DNA of 64,000 bases, taken from assembly GCF_018139565.1 (NCBI RefSeq), contig NZ_JAGSPK010000002.1:744001-808000 (forward strand), given 5' to 3'. The position numbers and the translations under genes are program-made. Below the pieces are notes generated by a model. That model made no database searches and was not told the origin of the DNA. It saw only the letters and a program-made list of their open reading frames with translations. The DNA is from Cognatundibacterium rivi (lineage in GTDB: Bacteria > Pseudomonadota > Gammaproteobacteria > Burkholderiales > Burkholderiaceae_D). Positions 57,728 through 64,000 of the stretch are shown one piece after another. The number at the start of each line of letters is the position of its first letter. Position 1 is the first letter of the stretch.

Positions 57728-58822
57728 TTAGCGTGCAAAAAAGTCCGGACTGACGACATCGCCACATTGCGCCCGGTGACGCAGTGCATGATCCATCAGG
57801 ACCAATGCCAGCATCGCTTCTGCAATCGGCGTTGCACGGATGCCGACACAAGGATCATGCCGGCCAAAAGTTTCCACCATCACAGGTTTGCCGTCTTTAT
57901 CAATCGACTGGCGCGGGGTACGAATTGATGAGGTCGGCTTAATCGCAATTGACACCGTAATATCCTGCCCGGTAGAAATACCACCCAGAATTCCACCCGC
58001 ATTATTGCCAACAAAACCTTGCGGTGTGATTTCATCGCCATGCACAGAGCCACGCTGCGCAACCGATAGAAAACCGGCGCCGATTTCCACGCCTTTGACC
58101 GCATTGATGCCCATCATGGCAAAGGCAATATCGGCATCGAGTTTGTCGTAAATCGGCTCCCCCAGCCCCACCGGCACATTGGTCGCCACCACGTCGATTT
58201 TCGCCCCAATGGAGTCGCCGTCTTTCCGCAAGTCATCCATGTAATTTTCCAATTGCGTAATCAAGGCGGCATCGGCAGTCGGCGCGAAAAAAGGATTTTC
58301 CGCCGCGAACTCCCAGGCCTGAAACGGAATCGCAATCTCGCCCAGCTGGCTCATACCACCTTTAAATTCCGTACCGAATTTTTGCTTCAGCCACTTTTTC
58401 GCAATCGCTGCCGCACCAACCACCGGCGCGGTCAGACGTGCCGACGAACGCCCACCACCGCGCGGATCACGAATGCCATATTTGCTCCAGTAGGTAAAAT
58501 CGGCGTGACCAGGGCGAAAGGTTTCAGTGATATTGCCGTAATCTTTACTGCGTTGATCCTGATTGCGAATCAGCAATGCAATCGGCGTTCCAGTGGTTTT
58601 ACCCTGATAGACACCGGACAGTATCTCTACCGTGTCTGGCTCCTGGCGCTGAGTAACGTGGCGGGATGTTCCGGGTTTACGACGATCCAGTTCAGGCTGA
58701 ATATCGGCCTCAGACAAATCCATACCGGGCGGGCATCCGTCAATCACACAACCGATCGCAGGACCATGAGATTCACCAAACGTAGTAACAGTAAACAGCG
58801 TTCCAAAAGTGTTGCCAGACAT
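57728..58822 (-). CDS. aroC: Chorismate synthase
   Basis: Last step of the shikimate pathway, FMN-dependent conversion of EPSP to chorismate. The 364-residue product has [18 protein letters not shown] at the N-terminus, [36 protein letters not shown] split near residue 125, and [16 protein letters not shown]. It is complete and of normal length. Confidence 0.97.
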   Translation of the reverse strand: MSGNTFGTLFTVTTFGESHGPAIGCVIDGCPPGMDLSEADIQPELDRRKPGTSRHVTQRQEPDTVEILSGVYQGKTTGTPIALLIRNQDQRSKDYGNITETFRPGHADFTYWSKYGIRDPRGGGRSSARLTAPVVGAAAIAKKWLKQKFGTEFKGGMSQLGEIAIPFQAWEFAAENPFFAPTADAALITQLENYMDDLRKDGDSIGAKIDVVATNVPVGLGEPIYDKLDADIAFAMMGINAVKGVEIGAGFLSVAQRGSVHGDEITPQGFVGNNAGGILGGISTGQDITVSIAIKPTSSIRTPRQSIDKDGKPVMVETFGRHDPCVGIRATPIAEAMLALVLMDHALRHRAQCGDVVSPDFFAR

Positions 58823-59087
58823 AATATTTTGCGAGAGAAGTTAAAAACAGAATTTAAATCATTCTAACAGCTTAATGCGGGCTTGCCGCCCGTGTACGCA
58901 CCACATCCGTACTCGCTTTGCGCTGAAAAGCAGGCATTTGATGTTTTCCACACCAATAATGCTTTTTTATTGATAAAGAAAAGGCCGGAGGCTTGGCTTA
59001 GGTGATTTTTAATGTCATAGTTCGAGCAGAAGACAAAATCACGCAATCTGAGTATAAAGATATGCAACGCATGGAGCCGCATTTCCG

Positions 59088-61337
59088 ATGATTTCACCGA
59101 CTCACCCTGCCGAAGATAACCTGATTTTCCTTGATGAACACGATCAGGAGCCATCCCCGGCAGAACCTAAAGCGCGCTCCAGCTGGAGGATCATGATCAT
59201 CGACGATGATCCTGACGTCCATTCGGCAACGACGTTCGCGCTTGGCAGCCTCGAAATACAGCACAGGCCGTTGAGCTTTCTCCATGCCTATTCAGCCTCG
59301 GAAGCGCGGGCCATACTGGAAACAGAATCCGATATCGCCATCATTTTGCTCGACGTTGTGATGGAGCAGGAAGATGCCGGCTTACAACTCGTTAATTACA
59401 TCCGCAAATCACTGAGGCTGAGCGATGTCCGTATTATTCTGAGAACCGGGCAACCTGGCTATGCTCCCGAGATTGATGCGATCCGGGATTACGACATCAA
59501 CGATTACAAAACCAAGTCCGAACTGACCCGCACCAAGCTTTATACCGCAGTAACATCTGCGATACGTTCATACGAACAAATCTGCGACATCAACGCCAGC
59601 CGGCACGGACTTGAGAATGTCATCAATGCCAGCACTGAATTAATGGCGCTGCATGGATTGTCACATTTTGCCGAGGGTGTACTCACACAGATCAATCATT
59701 TGCTCGGCATCAGTGCAGAGGGTTTTATCTGCGCCCGGCAAAACCCGCTCGTTAAAGACGAGCGCCCCGATGATCTGCATATCGTCGCCGCCACAAAAGC
59801 TTTTTCTGACCTGCTGGAACAACCGATTTCGGCCATCAGACAAACAAAAGCGATCGACATCATCACAAAATCGCTCGCGGAAGGGCAAAGCATATACGGT
59901 AGCGATGCCACCGTACTCCGTTTCAATAATCCGGCCAGAAAAGACTTTACGCTGTATCTTGAAAACGGCTTGCGTCTGAATGACATGGATAAGCGCCTGC
60001 TGGAGGTGTTTTGCAGTAATGTTTCCGTAGGACTGGACAATGTGGTACTGACGTCGCGCCTGCACAATTACGCCTTCTACGATGTGCTGACAGGCCTGTC
60101 AAATCGCTTAAAGTTACTCCAGACACTCAATGAAATCATTGCCTCCCCGCTCAAGAATCACAGCACGCTGTCGCTGATCGATATTGATCATTTTGCCGAA
60201 ACCAACGATGCGCTGGGCCATCATTTCGGCGACCTGCTGCTGTATTCCGTCGCGCAGCGCCTGAGCAATCATTTTGGCTGCGAATGTAAGTTAGCCAGAG
60301 TCGGCAGTGACACTTTCGCTCTGGTCGGAGATCAGAAACTGGTTTGCCCGGAGAATATTCTGGCGCTGTTTACCAAACCGTTTGACGTTGATAATCAGGA
60401 AGTACAACTTTCTGCCACAATCGGCCTGATTAAACTCGACGAATACGACGGCGACGGCTCTGAAGCATTAAAAGACACCAACATCGCACTGAAACGTGCA
60501 AAGACGCATCAGCGTGGCGGTTACGAATATTTCACCAGAAGTATGGGGGTTGAAATTCGTGAACGCGTACTTTTAATGCATGCTTTGCGCGCCGCATTTG
60601 AGCATCAACGCTTATTTGTCGTCTATCAGCCGCAGATCGACATACGAAGTGGCAAAATTCTTGGTGCCGAAGCTTTATTACGCTGGAGAACGGATGATGG
60701 CAAGTTTATCCCTCCCGATCAATTTATCCCGATCGCAGAATATTCTGGCCTGATTGTCGATATCGGCGAATGGGTGCTGCGCAGCGCCTGCCATGAATTA
60801 GTGTACCTGCGCGGCCTTGGCTACACCGACTTCCAGATGGCAGTCAACGTTTCTCAGGTACAGTTCTCGCACCCGCTGTTCTTGCAAACACTCAACAAGG
60901 CGCTTGAAGACACCAAAGCACCGCCACAATTCGTCGAACTTGAAATCACCGAATCGATGGCGATGAAAGATCCTGAATTACTGATTAAAACGCTGCGTCA
61001 GATTAAGCAACTTGGCGTCAGTATTTCAATTGATGATTTCGGCACAGGATTCTCTTCATTAAGTCACTTGCAAAAACTCGATATCGATAAACTTAAAATC
61101 GACAGAGCCTTTGTCAATGACATTCAGGAAAACGCAAGCGAAGGCAGCATCGCAAAAATGATCGTTCAGCTCGGTCAGAATCTGGGTCTGGCTGTCATTG
61201 CTGAAGGCGTGGAAAATCAGATGCAGGCGGATACCTTACTGTCTTACGGCTGCAATCTGGCACAGGGCTATTTTTACGCAAAGCCGCTGACGCGCGCCGA
61301 TCTTCACGCATGGCTGGAAAACAGACCATCGCACTGA
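59088..61337 (+). CDS. Response-regulator cyclic-di-GMP phosphodiesterase (REC-DUF3369-GGDEF-EAL)
   Basis: A 749-residue signalling protein. Residues ~33-160 are a receiver (MIIDDDPDVHS, phospho-acceptor Asp89 in ILLDVVME). DUF3369 spans ~175-320. The GGDEF domain (~330-485) is degenerate: the catalytic site reads RVGSDTFAL, so it should not make c-di-GMP. The EAL domain (~500-745) keeps Glu528 in GAEALLRW, NVSQVQF, ELEITESMA, IDDFGTGFSSL, KIDRAFV and AEGVE, so hydrolysis of c-di-GMP is expected. No kinase gene is adjacent upstream. It could lower c-di-GMP in support of motility. Confidence 0.92.
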   Translation: MISPTHPAEDNLIFLDEHDQEPSPAEPKARSSWRIMIIDDDPDVHSATTFALGSLEIQHRPLSFLHAYSASEARAILETESDIAIILLDVVMEQEDAGLQLVNYIRKSLRLSDVRIILRTGQPGYAPEIDAIRDYDINDYKTKSELTRTKLYTAVTSAIRSYEQICDINASRHGLENVINASTELMALHGLSHFAEGVLTQINHLLGISAEGFICARQNPLVKDERPDDLHIVAATKAFSDLLEQPISAIRQTKAIDIITKSLAEGQSIYGSDATVLRFNNPARKDFTLYLENGLRLNDMDKRLLEVFCSNVSVGLDNVVLTSRLHNYAFYDVLTGLSNRLKLLQTLNEIIASPLKNHSTLSLIDIDHFAETNDALGHHFGDLLLYSVAQRLSNHFGCECKLARVGSDTFALVGDQKLVCPENILALFTKPFDVDNQEVQLSATIGLIKLDEYDGDGSEALKDTNIALKRAKTHQRGGYEYFTRSMGVEIRERVLLMHALRAAFEHQRLFVVYQPQIDIRSGKILGAEALLRWRTDDGKFIPPDQFIPIAEYSGLIVDIGEWVLRSACHELVYLRGLGYTDFQMAVNVSQVQFSHPLFLQTLNKALEDTKAPPQFVELEITESMAMKDPELLIKTLRQIKQLGVSISIDDFGTGFSSLSHLQKLDIDKLKIDRAFVNDIQENASEGSIAKMIVQLGQNLGLAVIAEGVENQMQADTLLSYGCNLAQGYFYAKPLTRADLHAWLENRPSH

Positions 61338-61374
61338 GTATTCTGGCGCCAAACTCACTTAGAAAAAAACCAGG

Positions 61375-61411
61375 AAAGACGACACACCACACAGTCGTGT
61401 CGTCTTTTTTT
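61375..61411 (+). terminator. Rho-independent terminator of the phosphodiesterase gene
   Basis: AAAGACGACAC (61375-61385) pairs with GTGTCGTCTTT (61397-61407) and is followed by more T's, 38 bp after the stop codon. Confidence 0.92.
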
Positions 61412-61561
61412 CATTCTGCCCCCTGTTTCTGACGGACTATCGCATACCGATGGCGTGTTGGCGTCATTTTTGTCAAAGTCTGACCATCAACAAGAAAACG
61501 CCTCTGCATTGAAATACATGTTGGGCGCAACGGCACAGAGCAACAGACAGGGAGATCATCC

Positions 61562-62920
61562 ATGAATCCAACAACGACACAAACCATTAAAGACCTGATC
61601 AGCGAATTCAGTAACTGGCTGAGTAAGCGTTTCGATCAGACGGCGGCATGGGTAACCAAATTATCCTGGTGGAAGTTTTTACTGTTCGCCGCTATCACCA
61701 TGCTCGCAGGGGCAATACTGCAAGACATGTTGTTTACGTCGGAAGAAAGTGTTGTCGTCACAAAAAACGTTCCCTCAAAAAAAGCAAACAAGAAATCCCA
61801 GGTCATTGACAACGATACCAGCATAGAAATCGACGACACCGGGATCCGCATCCGCAAGGCCAATTCGAATGGTAAAGGTAAGCAAATCGAAATCGATGAG
61901 AATGGCATCCGTACAAAAAGTGATATCGATTTAACCTCAGGTGCCAACACATTACCGACGCCTGAGGCGCCTAGTGTTCCTGCCACCCCGGCTACTCCTG
62001 CAACACCCGCAGCACCAGCAACGCAGGCAACACCTGCTGCAACTGAGAAATCAAGCCCGACGACAGAAGACATACACATAAAACTTCCGCCCGAAGTCGC
62101 CAAAGAAATCAGCGAAGATATCAATAATGCGGTGGCAGATGCGGCCGATGAAGAAGTGCGCAGCTACAAAAAAACATCGTCGAAGTGGTTTGTTAACTTT
62201 GTTCTGCTTCTGGTATTCGGACTTTTCGGCATGAAAATACTGATGGGCGGCAAAGTCAGAGCGGAAGAAAAAGCGGAAGAGGCAGGCCTCGCAGCGGAAA
62301 GAGAATCTTTACTGCGTCAGGTCAGCGAGGCAAAGATGCAAATGATGCAGGCACAGGTAGAGCCACATTTTCTGTTCAACACACTGGCATCTGTCGAGCA
62401 CTTGATTGAAACCGATCCACCTCGCGCAGCAGCAATGCAACGCAGTCTGATCAGCTATCTGCGCGCCGTCTTACCACAGATGCGCGAGAACGCATCCACA
62501 ACGAATCTGGGACGCGAAGCTGACATGATCAAAGCTTATCTCGATCTGCTGAAAATGCGGATGGAGGAAAGGCTCAACGTCGACTTTGTAATGCCTGAAG
62601 GCTTACGCAGCGCGTCTTTCCCTCCTATGATGCTGCAATCACTGGTAGAAAATGCGATTAAACATGGTCTCGAATGCAAAGCCGAAGGTGGCACAATTAA
62701 ATTCAGAGTCGAGGTTGCTCACAATAAGTTGCGAGTTTCCGTCACCGATGATGGCCTGGGATTTGGTGCAATGCCAAGCAACGGAACAGGACTTGGTCTG
62801 CAAAATATACGTGAACGCCTGAAACTGATTTACAAAGAAAAAGGACAAATGATCATTACACCGAATCAACCCAGCGGCGTTTGCGTTACCATAGAAATTC
62901 CTTACGAATTAGCCAATTAA
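61562..62920 (+). CDS. LytS/AlgZ-type sensor histidine kinase
   Basis: Membrane sensor of the His_kinase (PF06580) class that pairs with LytTR regulators. The 452-residue product has two membrane helices (about residues 39-60 and 212-232). Between them is an unusual extracytoplasmic segment with IEIDDTGIRIRK and IEIDENGIRTK repeats and a Pro-Ala-Thr-rich linker. The cytoplasmic part has the phospho-accepting His269 in QAQVEPHFLFNTLASVEHL, the N-box VENAIKHGLE and the G-box DDGLGFG / GTGLGLQNIRERL. GGGAG precedes the ATG. Confidence 0.92.
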   Translation: MNPTTTQTIKDLISEFSNWLSKRFDQTAAWVTKLSWWKFLLFAAITMLAGAILQDMLFTSEESVVVTKNVPSKKANKKSQVIDNDTSIEIDDTGIRIRKANSNGKGKQIEIDENGIRTKSDIDLTSGANTLPTPEAPSVPATPATPATPAAPATQATPAATEKSSPTTEDIHIKLPPEVAKEISEDINNAVADAADEEVRSYKKTSSKWFVNFVLLLVFGLFGMKILMGGKVRAEEKAEEAGLAAERESLLRQVSEAKMQMMQAQVEPHFLFNTLASVEHLIETDPPRAAAMQRSLISYLRAVLPQMRENASTTNLGREADMIKAYLDLLKMRMEERLNVDFVMPEGLRSASFPPMMLQSLVENAIKHGLECKAEGGTIKFRVEVAHNKLRVSVTDDGLGFGAMPSNGTGLGLQNIRERLKLIYKEKGQMIITPNQPSGVCVTIEIPYELAN

Positions 62921-62925
62921 TAATC

Positions 62926-63684
62926 ATGATGCCAACCGCAATCCTTGCAGATGATGAACGACTGATGCGCGAGCAGCTAAGGTCACGCCTTGAACAAGTG
63001 TGGCCAGAACTGCAAATTCTGGACGAAGCAAAAAATGGAGAGGAAGCGATACAACTGGTTGAAAAACACCAGCCTGATCTGATTTTTCTCGACATACGAA
63101 TGCCAATTAAAACAGGGCTTGAGGCAGCAAAAGAGATCGGCAATAAAGCGCACATCGTATTCATTACTGCCTACGATCAGTACGCGATTCAAGCCTTCGA
63201 TCATGGCGCTGTAGACTATGTATTGAAGCCAGCGGATGTGGAGCGACTCAGCAAAACCGTAGAACGCCTGAAATCACGCTTAAAAGCGCATGATCAGCCC
63301 GCAGACATGAGCAATCTGTTGTCGCAACTGGCGAAACAGATGGGCATGTCCAAACCCAACTATCTGCAATGGATACAAGCATCCATCGGGCAAGAGTTGC
63401 GCTTAATTCCGGTGGAAGAAATACTCTTTTTTCAGTCAGACGAAAAATACACCCGGGTACAGACGGCGAATTACGAAGCACTGATCCGAAAACCCGTGCG
63501 TGATTTATCGGAAGAACTGGATCCGGCTTTATTCTGGCAAATCCACCGTTCGACACTGGTCAATGCAAAAGCAATTTCCGGCGTCGTCAGAGACTTGCGC
63601 GGCCGCCATCTGGTACAAGTCAAGGGGCTGACAGAAAAACTGGAAGTCAGCAGAAGCTTCGTTCACTTATTTAAACAGATGTAA
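62926..63684 (+). CDS. LytTR-family response regulator
   Basis: Partner of the histidine kinase, starting 5 bp after its stop. From the ATG at 62926 the product is 252 residues; the next ATG at 62929 is equally possible. The receiver has TAILADDERLMREQL and the phospho-acceptor Asp56 in LIFLDIRMP. The C-terminal LytTR DNA-binding domain (~150-250) has EEILFFQSDEKYTRV, FWQIHRSTLVNAKAI and LEVSRSFVHLF. The target genes are not visible in the window. Confidence 0.94.
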   Translation: MMPTAILADDERLMREQLRSRLEQVWPELQILDEAKNGEEAIQLVEKHQPDLIFLDIRMPIKTGLEAAKEIGNKAHIVFITAYDQYAIQAFDHGAVDYVLKPADVERLSKTVERLKSRLKAHDQPADMSNLLSQLAKQMGMSKPNYLQWIQASIGQELRLIPVEEILFFQSDEKYTRVQTANYEALIRKPVRDLSEELDPALFWQIHRSTLVNAKAISGVVRDLRGRHLVQVKGLTEKLEVSRSFVHLFKQM

Positions 63685-63712
63685 AAACTCTGCTCAGATT
63701 CACCGCATCAAC

Positions 63713-63743
63713 AAAAAAGCGCCAGCTTAACTGGCGCTTTTTT
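63713..63743. terminator. Bidirectional terminator between the response regulator and pit genes
   Basis: AAAAAAGCGCCAG (63713-63725) pairs with CTGGCGCTTTTTT (63731-63743); T-runs on both strands serve the two convergent genes. Confidence 0.94.
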
Positions 63744-63766
63744 CTATCGCTGAATACCGATGTCAG

Positions 63767-64000
63767 TTATAAGATTTTAGTTCCTACCCACCACGCAATC
63801 GAAGCGACAAAAGCCGACGCTGGAATAGTTAATACCCACGCCCATACGATGTTGCCAGCAACGCCCCAGCGAACTGCAGACATTTTTTGCGCGGAACCAA
63901 CCCCGACAATCGCCCCCGTAATGGTGTGCGTCGTCGAAACAGGAATGCCCAGTGCAGTAGCAATAAACAAGGTAATCGCACCGCCAGTCTCTGCGCAAAA
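63767..64000 (-). CDS. PiT-family inorganic phosphate transporter (C-terminal part)
   Basis: The last 78 codons of a gene that extends past the right edge. The readable sequence ETGGAITLFIATALGIPVSTTHTITGAIVGVG is the conserved second PiT repeat (given here for identification in part: IPVSTTHTITG), followed by AVRWGVAGNIVWAWVLTIP and a final hydrophobic helix. It should be a low-affinity phosphate or metal-phosphate symporter. The start is outside the window. Confidence 0.93.
   Translation of the reverse strand, partial: FCAETGGAITLFIATALGIPVSTTHTITGAIVGVGSAQKMSAVRWGVAGNIVWAWVLTIPASAFVASIAWWVGTKIL

Overview
The window reads as a stretch of chromosome from a betaproteobacterium of the order Burkholderiales, most likely family Oxalobacteraceae (Undibacterium/Herminiimonas-like). 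Supporting signs are the order leuC-(entericidin-like lipoprotein)-leuD-leuB-asd-fimV-truA, the order lepA-lepB-DUF4845-rnc-era-recO-pdxJ-acpS-uvrC-pgsA followed by a Gly/Cys/Leu tRNA cluster, the motC/motD stator pair beside flhB-flhA-flhF-flhG-fliA, and moderate GC content. The genus is an inference.

Layout. 1-7.2 kb: flagellar rod, hook and ring operon (flgBCDEFGHI, minus strand) divergent from flgA and flgM-flgN. A textbook sigma-28 promoter precedes flgM. 7.2-14.9 kb: the second flagellar cluster (flhB, flhA, flhF, flhG, fliA, motC, motD), almost all overlapping. FlhG has lost a normal P-loop. 15.1-20.2 kb: a MarR-controlled, AaeXAB-like efflux operon (MarR, FUSC, DUF1656, HlyD, NodT-type outer-membrane factor). 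20.2-25.8 kb: a LysR regulator, a coniferyl-type aldehyde dehydrogenase, a DJ-1/PfpI protein and katG. 26.4-28.3 kb: a DUF2256 micro-gene, a 55-codon remnant of a DASH-type cryptochrome, and an intact iron-sulfur (FeS-BCP type) photolyase. 28.4-29.1 kb: a solitary ABC-type ATPase with a degraded nucleotide site.

29.25-38.53 kb is a compact integrated element of about 9.3 kb in the 3' end of tRNA-Leu(UAA). It carries a P4-type integrase, a yefM-yoeB toxin-antitoxin pair, an AlpA-like regulator, an Ash/Icd-like protein, several unknown small proteins and a 988-residue PriCT-2/Toprim/DUF927 primase-helicase. No capsid, tail or terminase gene is visible. An 8-bp iteron, GGTGTACC/GGTACACC, occurs in two clusters near opposite ends of the element and in opposite orientation. 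Paired TACCGTCA integrase arm-type sites lie next to both attachment sites. The design resembles P4-like satellite phages, with two iteron loci comparable to ori and crr. This is the best candidate for an undescribed system here.

38.5-39.2 kb: the tRNA cluster (Gly x3, Cys, Leu) with a strong promoter and internal hairpin terminators. 39.2-49.6 kb: housekeeping genes from pgsA through lepA, then truA. 49.7-57.3 kb: fimV, asd, a MITE-like insertion, leuB, leuD, the lipoprotein and leuC. 57.7-63.7 kb: aroC, a REC-DUF3369-GGDEF-EAL phosphodiesterase, and a LytS/LytT-like two-component pair. The window ends inside a PiT phosphate transporter gene.
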